A stretch of 60,000 bases of DNA, taken from positions 3,474,001 through 3,534,000 of the forward strand of contig CM060731.1 in assembly GCA_030704615.1 (NCBI GenBank), given 5' to 3'. This document shows, one piece after another, positions 23,248 through 33,191 of the stretch (position 1 is its first letter; the number at the start of each line of letters is the position of its first letter). This stretch comes from Takakia lepidozioides (Eukaryota > Streptophyta > Takakiopsida > Takakiales > Takakiaceae). Position numbers and translations under genes: made by a program. Under the pieces are notes generated by a model. It did not search any database. It had not been told where the DNA came from and was given only the letters and a program-made list of their open reading frames with translations.

Positions 23248-25770
23248 TCACCAGTAATCCCCACAAGAACACACCCCATCCTTGAAGTGATGAAAGTGGT
23301 TGGAATCCCTTGCAATAATCTCTCGCCCAACAATCTTGGAGATGAACTTGGTTGCTGTATGGCAATCACCACATACCCGAAGGTTCTTGATTATGCGGAT
23401 AGGTGTCCCTGGGGGGGTGTTGATGAGCCCAAAAGCAATGGCCAGCTTTTCACTGTGGAAGCAGAGAGCCTGTTGCTTCATCTGCTGATCCACACCATGC
23501 AAGACAAAGGAAGTGTCGGGCACATATCCGGCCTCCTTCATCAGCTTACTCAACCTCTCCAACTCAAAATATATCTCCTCTCTTTCTGGGTGTAATCGAT
23601 CTTCCACAATAAATGTATGTACCTTGTTCTTAACCGCAATCCAGCTGCGCCCTGGCTCCTTTTCCACACCTCTGGCCTCCATTATTTTTCTCACCTTTAC
23701 TATATTATCCCCCATGCCAGCCGCAGCATAGATGTTTGAAAGCAACACATACACTGCAGCATTTTGTGGCTCCAACTTGAGAATACTTTCTGCAGCACTT
23801 TCTGCAAGCTCCACATTGCCATGGATTCTGCAGGCACCAAGCAACGTCCCCCATACCAAAGCATCTGCTTCAATAGGCATTTTGTTGATGAAGTCCCTCG
23901 CCTTATCTAAGTGCCCTGCACGGCCAAGAAGGTCAACCATGCAGCCATAATGCATCTGTGTTGATGTGATTCCGTACTCTCGGCCCATAGAAAGGAAGTA
24001 ATGATGGCCCTCATCCACCAGGCCCATATGGCTGCACGCAGAGAGAGCACCAATAAATGTCACATCATCTGGCTTCAACCCTTCACATTGCATCTGCTCA
24101 AACAATCGGAGGGCGTCTGTACCATGCCCATTCTGGGCATACCCTATAATCATCGCATTCCATGAGACCACATCTCTGTGAAGAATGTCATCAAACACTT
24201 GCCGTGCATCTGCCACACTCCCACACTTTGCATACATGTCAATGAGGGCAGTACCCAAACAGACATCTGACTCCAATCCAGATTTGCTGATGTGCGCATG
24301 GATCCATTTGCCCTCTTCCAAAATACCTAGGCTGGAGATTGCCTTTAGGATGCTAATATAAGTGACCCTGTCAGGTTTCACACCCTCTCTTTGCATTTGC
24401 TGAAATAGTTCAAATGCCTGTGCAGCATGTCCATCCTGAGCAAGTCCTGCAATAATTGCGGTCCAGGAGATCACATCTCGCTGGGGTATTCTGTCAAAAA
24501 CTTGCTGGGCATCCACCATACTCCCGCATTTGCAATACATGCTCACAAGAGCAGTCCCTATTCGGACATCTGACTCAAATCCAGCTTTGATGATGCATGC
24601 ATGGACCAGCTTACCTTGTACCAGATCTGATGGGGTGGCACTTGCATTAAGAATGTTAATGAAAGTCGACATGTCTGCCTTCACGCCCTCTCTTTTCATT
24701 TGCCTAAAGAGTGCAAAAGCATCCCTGGAGTGACCATGCTGAGCTAATCCCGTAATCATGGCATTCCATGCAATCACATTTCGTTCAGGCATTTTGAAAA
24801 ACACTCTGCGAGCATCCAGCACACTCCCACACCTGCAATACATGCTAACAAGGGCAGTCCCCACTCGGATATCTGACTCAAATCCACCTTCAATAATGCC
24901 TGCGTGGAGCTGCATGCCCAGGTCCCGAGCCCCTGGGGTAACACATCCCGTGAGGATGCTAATGAAAGTGACCTCGTCTGGCTCCAGGCCTTCTCTTTGC
25001 ATTTGCCAAAAATATTTGAAGGCCTCCTCACTGTGACCTTGCTGAGCTAATCCTGAAATCATAGCATTCCAGGAGACAACATTTCGTTCAGGCATTTTGA
25101 AGAACACTTGGCACGCATCTACCATACTCCCGCACTTGCAATACATACTGACAAGGGCAGTTCCCACTCGCACGTCTGACTCAAATCCAGCTGTAATTAG
25201 GTGCGAATGGAGCAGTCTCCCCTGTTTCAAAGCTGCCGGGCCAAGGCACGTCTTGAGGACGCTAATGAAACTGAACTTGTCCGCCTTCATGCCTTCTCTC
25301 TTCATTTGCCAAAAGAGCTCTAAAGCCTCGTCACAGTAACCTTGCTGAACTAATCCTGCAAGCATTTGATTCCATAAGATCACATCTCGCTCGGGAAGAT
25401 TATCAAATACTTGGCGTGCATCCACCACATCCCCGCACTTACAGTACATGCTGACAAGGGAATTTCCTAGGAAGATGTCTGGCTCATATCCACTTTTGAT
25501 GATGTGGGCATGAACCAGTTTGCCATCGGCGAGGGACTTTGTCTTTGCGCACTGCTGCAGAAGTCTAACGCAGGTGTCCGAATATGCCCGAAAGCCACGT
25601 TGCTCCATCACATTCAGAGCGTGCACTGTCCCCTCCCAGCGTCCCTCTTCGCACACTCTGCTCACATTCCCACTACTTTCCCAAGTGTCGTTGTTGCTAT
25701 CCTTCCCCGCTTGTTTTTGCCTTAGTCCTCCATCAAAATCAGACACGATGGTGGCCGCGCCACGACTCAT
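23248..25770 (-). CDS. Pentatricopeptide repeat protein, PLS-E-DYW class
   Basis: One uninterrupted exon of 840 codons from the ATG at 25770. The open frame reaches 25827, but only through a TTG. After a short, poorly conserved N-terminus (about residues 1-55), PLS repeats run in triplets of about 100 residues with recurring words ([32 protein letters not shown]). They are followed by E/E+ motifs with the EKEPGRSWI box and a DYW deaminase domain: HSEKLA for the HxE zinc and catalytic site, CGDCH for the CxxC ligands, and the terminal residues CGDYW. PLS-DYW proteins convert specific C to U in mitochondrial or chloroplast RNAs. Every signature residue I could check is present, so it looks functional. 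Compartment and target cannot be read from the sequence. Confidence 0.95.
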   Translation of the reverse strand: MSRGAATIVSDFDGGLRQKQAGKDSNNDTWESSGNVSRVCEEGRWEGTVHALNVMEQRGFRAYSDTCVRLLQQCAKTKSLADGKLVHAHIIKSGYEPDIFLGNSLVSMYCKCGDVVDARQVFDNLPERDVILWNQMLAGLVQQGYCDEALELFWQMKREGMKADKFSFISVLKTCLGPAALKQGRLLHSHLITAGFESDVRVGTALVSMYCKCGSMVDACQVFFKMPERNVVSWNAMISGLAQQGHSEEAFKYFWQMQREGLEPDEVTFISILTGCVTPGARDLGMQLHAGIIEGGFESDIRVGTALVSMYCRCGSVLDARRVFFKMPERNVIAWNAMITGLAQHGHSRDAFALFRQMKREGVKADMSTFINILNASATPSDLVQGKLVHACIIKAGFESDVRIGTALVSMYCKCGSMVDAQQVFDRIPQRDVISWTAIIAGLAQDGHAAQAFELFQQMQREGVKPDRVTYISILKAISSLGILEEGKWIHAHISKSGLESDVCLGTALIDMYAKCGSVADARQVFDDILHRDVVSWNAMIIGYAQNGHGTDALRLFEQMQCEGLKPDDVTFIGALSACSHMGLVDEGHHYFLSMGREYGITSTQMHYGCMVDLLGRAGHLDKARDFINKMPIEADALVWGTLLGACRIHGNVELAESAAESILKLEPQNAAVYVLLSNIYAAAGMGDNIVKVRKIMEARGVEKEPGRSWIAVKNKVHTFIVEDRLHPEREEIYFELERLSKLMKEAGYVPDTSFVLHGVDQQMKQQALCFHSEKLAIAFGLINTPPGTPIRIIKNLRVCGDCHTATKFISKIVGREIIARDSNHFHHFKDGVCSCGDYW

Positions 25771-26053
25771 ACTCTTGCCCCCAGTCTGATGCCCTACAAA
25801 CCACCATGTCTGATTCAAGACTTGCAACCAGACCGTCCTGCAGGACAGAAGACATCCCTGAAATCAAGCCAAGGAAGCAGGGACGCACCTAATTCTTCAG
25901 CCCCTTCAAAGACAGACGAAAGGGATGGTACAAGAGCATACCTAGCACTCAGGGTCTCTCTTTGAAAGCCCATTTGAAGCCACCCCCTGCTACATCTTCG
26001 GCTGTGACTGTTCACTGTCCAGGGATGCGATGCAGTCCAGAGGCCATTGCATT

Positions 26054-26055
<2 letters not shown>

Positions 26056-26090
<35 letters not shown>
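26056..26090. repeat. (GA)n microsatellite
   Basis: About 17 GA units lie roughly 285 bp upstream of the PPR start codon. Read with that gene it is a (CT)n tract, common in plant 5' leaders. Confidence 0.9.
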
Positions 26091-26091
<1 letters not shown>

Positions 26092-28100
26092 AGGAATCAA
26101 TTGAGTCTGCTGATCTCTAACTGACCTACTTGCTAACTTACTTTTAAACTTTGAAATGTGTTCGCACCACATTGGGTTGAAGATGAAGTTCAAAGTAGCC
26201 TTACTTGCAAGTGTGAAAGGCCATAAATAAGTAGGATAATTTGAAGCTATTCCAACATACTACATTTTGTTTCATTCCCTGGAAAGAAGGCATAGCCACC
26301 GTTGATCACCATGATTACTTAACGGGGTGGAAAAGTAGCTCTAACATTGTTCGAAGAACAGATGCGGAGGTTGTCACTTCGAGGTGAGAAATTCATCATA
26401 CATTGTGTACCATCATGAGGCACGGATACTTAAAGAGGGTAATAAGATGGTGCTCAGAGTTTGGAGGCCTAAGAGCCTAACATGTTTCCTACACGAGCTA
26501 TGTGCACAGGCCGCTGCTCCGGTTATATAACTTCGATCCGTTAGTCTCTCTTTCTGTGCAGCCAATTCCTGTGGGCAGATTTCTCTCTCCCTCAACGTGA
26601 ACTCTCAATGGTCAAACTCACTGGATCGATGTACTCCTGCCTTCAAACTAATTTCAGACTTGCGAGCTTTCTTTCCAGGCCCCTTTCTAATTGGCGAGTT
26701 TCAAAATTGTTGTTGCCAGACTTGGAGTGAAGCGTTATGTCAAATGGCCGAATATATATTAACACTGTCGGTATCAGTGCCCGCGAGGGTTCAGGGTTTT
26801 GGGTGTATACAAAGAGTACTTAGCTAAAGAAAGAGTTATTACTGCATACCTTTAGAAAGAAATGTAATGTTGAAAATGAATCTAGACTAAGTTAGGAAGT
26901 TCGAAGCCGGGAAACCTCAAAGAGCTTAAATGGGGTCCAAGAGTCTAAAGCTGATGAAACAAGAAAGAGAGAGGGGCGTCCACAAGCAGTCCAAAAGCAA
27001 CTGTTGAACATCAAGAACAGGGGATTTTCTAGTCTAGAGTCAACGCCTCATGCAGATATGTTGCTAAGCATTTCTGATCCTCGTAATGGAAGACCTCTGT
27101 GAGAGATGGGGTATCTTGGAATGAACTATAGAATCTTCCACGGATCTCATAGTAGAAAAGACAGTGAAAGAAGAAATGTTCATCAAGATTCACTCTCGCT
27201 TCACTATCTCACGTTGCTGGTTGTCGACCCCACCTATCACGAGACAGGTCTATCAACTGTGGATTTCGCAAAGAACAGTTAAGATAGAGAACTTTTCATG
27301 GTGAGATTCTGCAGCCAAATAAAATTGGTGCACAGTCGATCCTCAAAGCATCCACCTCCACTGAGTATTAAGCATGCTACTATGTATCGCCAGAGGATGC
27401 CAAACGACGTAGCTTGAAAGAACTACACCTTAAAGACTCTGCAAGCTGCCTGCATCCTCCATTGGCGTAGTCTTGAGTATCCGCCAGGTCTTGATAATGG
27501 AATTTAGTTTCCCTTGTTGCTTCCGTGACCTAGAACAAAACCTCCGGAGCTTTAGTTGCGCAATATTTGTTATTCGTCTGCTGTAACCTATATTCAGACA
27601 TCAGGAACATACCAATCACCAGATATGTGTGTATTTTCTCGTGCAGATACACAGAATGTTCAGCGCAAACTTATGCTATGGTCGATCTCATGAATAAACC
27701 AGATCAGGACTAAACTAATCGTGTTTGGAGTCTTAATAACAGTGTTAAGAATGGAAAAGGCGAGCGTGCTGCCGCGTTGTAGAGTAATATTACACAAGGT
27801 ACACTACGGCGGAAGCAATGCGATCACACTGCAAGGTCTACTAACTCACTCTTTTGTAGCATCCATAGGACCAAACAGTACGCGATACGATTCACGTCTA
27901 GCATTTCATAGATCATCCTTACAGAGGTTACTACAAGCAACACCAGATCTAGATGTACAGGCTTAAAGAAGAAGGGGTAGACATACCAATACCTGAGAGA
28001 TGGCCTGCGTCGTTCGAAGGAGCCCTATATTAGAACTGCGAGATAGAGAGAATCTTTCCATGGAGATAGAACAGGAGATCACTGAACTAAGAGTAGTAGC
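26091..28100. other. Intergenic, no gene recognised
   Basis: About 2 kb with no frame resembling a known family. The longest is 81 codons on the plus strand at 27721. The part nearest 28100 begins to resemble the 30.0 kb region and belongs to the tandem duplication described separately. Confidence 0.4.
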
Positions 28101-28407
28101 TAGCAGATATCTACGAAGAGACAATTGAGGCCGACCCTGAGAAGTGAGATCTCAGGTCTACATTGTTCATCTCTGGAGGGGAAGGAGTACACGTAGAACG
28201 GTAAATTACATTCAGACCTTTAGCTGTATCCAGCACTTGATATCTGGCACAGAGATTCAAGGATGCGTGGAACGCTATCCAGACGCTTATATCGAGCGAA
28301 GAATACAACTCGTTGAATGAAATTAAAGACTTAACAGCGAAACATCTCTAGGTACTGCGAGGACTTCATTAGTGGAACCAAAGACATTGTTTCATTGAAT
28401 TATCAGA

Positions 28408-28568
28408 GAAATGAAATGAAATGAAATGGTGCTTTATAACGTCCGCGGAAAGCTCGTAGAGCTTATGGGACAAAATGGAAGAAAACATGAGAGAGGAACA
28501 AATCCAGAAACCACAATTAATGTTCTAGCGATTGTCTAAGGGTGAAGGCCTCGTGTAGGGAGGCTGCC
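28408..28568 (+). repeat. Left arm of 161-bp inverted repeat
   Basis: It starts with GAAATGAAATGAAATG and runs to GAGGCTGCC. The reverse complement occurs at 29456-29616 with about four mismatches by eye. A (GA)-rich insert and two TTATCAGAGA repeats follow immediately (28600-28655). Confidence 0.9.
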
Positions 28569-28852
28569 AAGCATTTTTGAAATGCTTGAAATGAAATGAA
28601 ATGAAAGAGAGAGAGAGAGAGAGAGAGAATTATCAGAGAATTATCAGAGAGAGAGAGAGGACTCTTGAAAGACTACGGATAAGCTGACGCAGTGACTCAG
28701 AACTAAGCTAACAAATCGTAGAACAGAAACTTTGGTCACTTCCAGCCGCAAATTAATTGTGAATCGTTTTTAATGACAGCAAACTAGCTGCATACGCATA
28801 TCAAGTATAAATCTCGGAAGTATTATACATGTCCACATGTGCCACTGACATC

Positions 28853-29419
28853 TCAATTACTCTCCGGAGGAGAGCCCTGAGGATAGGTAGGATAGGTCTG
28901 GACTGCTACAACGTCCGAGAAGTGCACATTCTCAGCTTCACTGTCTGGTGGGATGGTGAGGGAATATTGGAGCACAGGTACTTGACCAGCCGGAACCACT
29001 ATTGCGCCAGTGTGCGATTCGTCCTCATCGATGCTCACTGTAGGTGGCTTGTCAACTGTCCATCCTTCCAGGTTGATGAGCACGTAAGATATCATCAGCT
29101 CTCCTAGCAGGTGGAAAATATGCATGAGGACAATCTGCGATGCAGGTCTATAGCTATTGACCTCGCCTCCTTCGAGAATGAACATTTTGTCCACTGCACA
29201 AGGCTGCACGCGAAATCGGTTTGGCCGGCTTCGCAATTGGACGTTGTTGGACCAAGTCCACCTGCCGCTCGATTTCTGCACTATACTGATGTCGAAACGC
29301 TGGTCGACAACGTCACCAAGTATCCTGATCGTCATTGTAAATGCGATCCTCTGTATCCATTGCACATTATGAACGTTAAGAGCTCGGACAGTCTGTGTCG
29401 TGAGGTCCATTTCCTCCAT
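28853..29419 (-). CDS. Uncharacterised 188-aa protein, copy A
   Basis: I do not recognise this family. The frame starts at an ATG and is open for 188 codons. The central 150 residues alternate short hydrophobic and polar stretches, suggesting a mostly beta fold, with conserved blocks WIQRIAFTMTIR, DQRFDISIVQKSSG, WTWSNNVQLRSRP, INLEGWTVDKPPTV, ESHTGAIVVPAG and AENVHFSDV. These blocks are shared with copy B about 1.6 kb away, while the two ends diverge, which supports real coding constraint over chance. No signal peptide, transmembrane segment or cysteine pattern is evident. Inverted-repeat arms lie on both sides (28408-28568 and 29456-29616), the nearer one 36 bp upstream of the ATG, so its promoter may have been replaced. 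Confidence 0.6.
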   Translation of the reverse strand: MEEMDLTTQTVRALNVHNVQWIQRIAFTMTIRILGDVVDQRFDISIVQKSSGRWTWSNNVQLRSRPNRFRVQPCAVDKMFILEGGEVNSYRPASQIVLMHIFHLLGELMISYVLINLEGWTVDKPPTVSIDEDESHTGAIVVPAGQVPVLQYSLTIPPDSEAENVHFSDVVAVQTYPTYPQGSPPESN

Positions 29420-29455
29420 TTCCTTCTTCCTAAGCTTCCAGGTTGCTCCCTACCT

Positions 29456-29616
29456 GGCAGCCTACCTGCACGAGGCCTTCACCCTTAGACAATCGCTAGA
29501 ACATTAATTGTGGTTTCTGGATTTGTTCCTCTCGCATGTTTTCTTCCATTTTGTCCCATAAGCTCTATGAGCTTTCCGCGGACGTTATAAAGCACCATTT
29601 CATTTCATTTCATTTC
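29456..29616 (-). repeat. Right arm of 161-bp inverted repeat
   Basis: Reverse complement of 28408-28568 with about four mismatches. It lies just upstream of the copy A start codon on the minus strand and has no counterpart at the same place in copy B, so it arrived after the duplication or was lost from the other unit. Confidence 0.9.
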
Positions 29617-30462
29617 CCTAGAAAACTGTTGTCCAGGCTGGAGATCATGGTTCTTATGCTCAGACCAGTACTCGTTCAGACGTTCAGACTTCATACGTCC
29701 TTGTTGAGGGCTCCAGCCATCGGGAAAAATAAAATTTCGTTGGATTCATAAATATTGTTAATATTTTTCTTATTACCTAGATTATCTTTTTGAACTGAGC
29801 GTGTCATGTGTACGTTATTCCTCATCTCTAGTCTAGTATACTTACATGTAAGATTTCGGGAGAGTAATGGAGATTTCAGTGGCACATGTTATGGACTACT
29901 TCAGAGATTCATACTTGATATGCCTGTGCAGTAGGCGCAAGTGCTGCTTGGTGAACCAGCTCGAGACAGTTGGAGGCCGATCCTGCGAACTTGTCGGACA
30001 CGGTTCCTTACTTTTTATGAGAATCATAGGGGAATATGTACACGAGGTTGTTCTAATGGTTAATATTCAGAAAGTTGTACATCCAGTAATTGATATCTGG
30101 TACGAAGACAGGATGCATGTCCAGAACGCTGTCCAGAAGCATATATCCAGCGAAGATTCTTCACGAGTTGAAAGACTTAAGAGTGAAATACATTCAGGCT
30201 AAGTACTATTAGTCGGTGGAATCAAGATATGTTTTGTTCTATATTGGATCAATTTGACAGTTCAATCCTGAGAGCGAGAGAGAGTGGACTCAAGACTATG
30301 GATGAGCTGACGCGATGCTAAGATTTAACAATTCGTGCGTACATAAAAGAACTAAGTTCGTCACTTCCAGCTGCCATTGTAAATCGTTTTGATGACAGTC
30401 GTTATATCAGCAATTTTATAGCTGCACAAGCATATGTATGTCAAGTATGAATCTCGGCAGTA

Positions 30463-31044
30463 TTAAACACGTTGATGATATGTGCCACTCGAATCTCCAA
30501 TATTACTACTCCTAGGTAAGGATAGCAACTGGTGGACTGCTACAACGTCGGAGAAGTGCACATTCTCAGCTTGACTGTCTGGTGGGAACCTCAGGGAATA
30601 TTGGAGTACAGGTACATGACCAGCCGGAACCACTATTGCGCCAGTGTGCGATTCGTTCTCATCGATGTTCACTGTAGGTGGTTTGTCAACTGTCCATCCT
30701 TCGAGGTTGATGTGCACGTAAGATATCATCAGCTTTCCTGTCATGTTAAAGGTATGCATGAGGACAATCTGTGATGCAGGTGTGTTGCTATTGACCTCGC
30801 CTCCTTCGAGAATGCACATGTTGTCTACAACACAGGGTTGCACGCGATTTCGGTCTGGCCGGCTTCGCAATTGGACGTTGTTGGACCAAGTCCACTTGCC
30901 GCTCGATTTCTGCACTATACTGATGTCGAAACGCTGGTCGACAACCCCACACAGCATCCTGATCGTCATTGTAAAAGCGATCCTTTGTATCCAGTGCACA
31001 TTCTCATGATGGTTAAGAGCTTGGTGAGCTTGTGTGTCCTCCAT
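30463..31044 (-). CDS. Uncharacterised 193-aa protein, copy B
   Basis: Paralogue of copy A with the same order of blocks and roughly four in five residues identical across the shared core, judged by eye. The N-terminus (MEDTQAHQAL) and the C-terminus after VVAV differ. The start is an ATG, no stop interrupts it, and most differences from copy A are conservative (R/K, D/E, V/I). No family name can be given. Short tandem repeats of about 65 bp lie in its presumed upstream region (31192-31375). Confidence 0.6.
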   Translation of the reverse strand: MEDTQAHQALNHHENVHWIQRIAFTMTIRMLCGVVDQRFDISIVQKSSGKWTWSNNVQLRSRPDRNRVQPCVVDNMCILEGGEVNSNTPASQIVLMHTFNMTGKLMISYVHINLEGWTVDKPPTVNIDENESHTGAIVVPAGHVPVLQYSLRFPPDSQAENVHFSDVVAVHQLLSLPRSSNIGDSSGTYHQRV

Positions 31045-31191
31045 TTCCTCCTTCGACCTAAGCAGGTCAAGTACATGCAGTATAGCTCTCTAGAAACCGT
31101 TCCTCAATATCAAGACCGGGCTACAGCCATTGGAAGATATAAAACTACTCTTCTGGTTCGTTGTTATTGTTAGATTTCTGAACTCGTGTCA

Positions 31192-31375
31192 TGTACGTTA
31201 TTACTGGACATCTCTATACTTGTCCAATCTTTCTGTTCCTGCTCCATCTGTACGTTATTAATAATGGACCCCTCTATACTTATCCAATCTTGCGACTGGT
31301 CCTGATCCATCTGAGTTATAATTGGACATCTCTAGCTAAATGTACGTCCAATCTTTGTGGTCCTACTATTCTTTA
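31192..31375. repeat. Three imperfect tandem repeats of about 63-65 bp
   Basis: Each unit has the order TGTACGTTATTA, TGGAC(A/C)(T/C)CTCTA, CCAATCTT and TCCTG.TCCATCTG, with the third unit most diverged. They lie about 150 bp upstream of copy B on its template side, so they could be promoter repeats. Confidence 0.6.
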
Positions 31376-31399
31376 TCTAGAACTACTCTTGATGGCTAA

Positions 31400-33185
31400 T
31401 CTCTTTTGACACCATAATCTTGCATCTGAGCTCTCCTATCCCTTCCTTGAACTCGGTTAATGAAAAGCATACGTACAGCCGTGCAGGTGTAGTATATCGG
31501 CCAAATCATCGGAACTCACCTTACGAACACGATCATAAGGACTAACACAGGTTAGATCGCAACCAGTTTATGTATCTCATCAGCAGCTCCCCGTCGAACA
31601 TGATCCATCTACCGGGGACGAGGAGTCGTATACATAAGATCCTGAGTAGAATCTGCTTTAGAGTGTTTAAATTAATCGCATCACAACAGCGACCACATGA
31701 CCGCGGGTTGTGGTATCACTGGGCATCAGCAGTCTTCTTGTTAACATCTGCTATAGCCTTCCTGCCAATAGCTTCAACAGACGCTCCGAATTCTCCCTGG
31801 AAGCGTTTCCAATTATAGACGCGAACTTCACCTCATGAGCAGAAAGCCTGGAGAGGGCACTGGGCTGTGCTCATGTGCCAGGACATGTTTGTAAATACAT
31901 TAGGAGCTGTTGGCCGCCTGATCTTGGTACTCCCCGATAGGGGCCGCGCACTTGCAAAAGGTTTTGTCGGGCCCTCCCTCAAGTCTTTTTAGTTGCTTTA
32001 CGATTTGAGAGGGTCTTATTTTGAACACCTTTAGTTTCTCTCATACGATGGTGTCACCTATGTGAATGTGCTCATCTGCTGCAGTCTTGGATTGTGTATA
32101 CAGGTGATAATCATGTCTTTGGCCTGGTCACAAAGTGGAGTAAGGACAAAGCAGTGGTTTACCATTTCTTGATCAATGGTATCTCCCCTGCTGATGTAGC
32201 CATTTGAGAAACCCTCCTACTTCATAAACAAACTTGAACTGGCCTTACCCGGTGATCTTCTACTACAATGGCAAGCTTTCTGAAGATTTACCATTCTCCA
32301 TGTGCTCATGAACCATGTCCTACCAGTTCTCAGGATCAGCCTCCATTCTATCTTCGTCTGAGGTTCACCAAGCAGCACTTGCACTTGCTTTGCTTCTTCA
32401 TCGGCGATCTCTGCTACTACTCTTAGTCCAGTGATCTCCTGTTAATCTCTGGTGGCTCAAATTGTGATAAGGCAGAATTTGGTTTGGCTGTTCATTTTAG
32501 CAGCCAGCAAGAGTCTGCGCATGCAAGAATCCAGCTGCGTCACCTCTTTGAACTTCCATTCAATGAATGCAGCAAACATAGCACACCAGAGTTAATGAAA
32601 AAAGAAAGGAGGAAAACCCTCTTCCAATATACAAGCTGCAAGCAGCACTACTATGCAGCACTCTAAAGTTTCCCCCCTGCAAATAAGCCTTCCTCCGCAG
32701 GGCACACTACCAAATACTATCAAGAGTCAACAGCAAACACATCATGATGCCTCATAACAAGGCAGACTGTACATTTTCAAACTAAATTTCCTACTAATCC
32801 TTGGCGCACTTTGACACTCATGTATATTAAATTGACGAAATTAGGGTTGGTGGCTTTGTCTGTTTGTCTTGGCTTCATTCAGAGTTTCATAACACTGGGC
32901 CCTTGCAAGCAGAGGATACTGGTATGGTATGCCTTCCTGAACTCAGGTATTTTTCAGATCCAACGTGTTTAGATGTTGTACTCACACCCTGGTAAAACCC
33001 CTGAAGACAAAGAACTGGATGTGTAAGTTAGCAGTAACGCACCCCACCTCGAAAGCCATGTCTTTTGACATGTGCTTCAAGACTGCAGGTACATCTGCTA
33101 CAAACTGAGGCGCAGTTGAGGAGTCCCTTCGAGGAAATCCACCAAAAAAATATAACCCTGGCTAGTTAGAATCAGGTAGATTTCA
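31400..33185. other. Intergenic, no gene recognised
   Basis: About 1.8 kb between copy B and the 3' end of the TBC gene. No frame resembles a known family, and no repeat of note was seen. Confidence 0.4.
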
Positions 33186-33191
33186 TGAGCC

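Larger units (their letters stand above)
28100..31215. repeat. Tandem duplication, units about 28.1-29.85 kb and 30.0-31.2 kb
   Basis: Both units contain a minus-strand gene of about 190 codons. Similarity continues downstream of each gene: the stretches at 28220-28320 and 30070-30165 share TTGATATCTGG(C/T)AC, GAACGCT.TCCAGA.GC and ATAT(A)TC.AGCGAAGA. It also continues upstream: 29710-29745 and 31120-31150 share CAGCCAT(C/T)(G)GGAA...ATAAAA. The first unit is longer because it gained the inverted repeats and GA-rich insert near 28408-28655. Confidence 0.75.

Noticed and set aside
28829-31009. Plus-strand ORFs overlapping the duplicated genes
   Set aside because: Their translations are less well conserved between the two copies than the minus-strand frames, which also start with ATG and show conservative substitutions.
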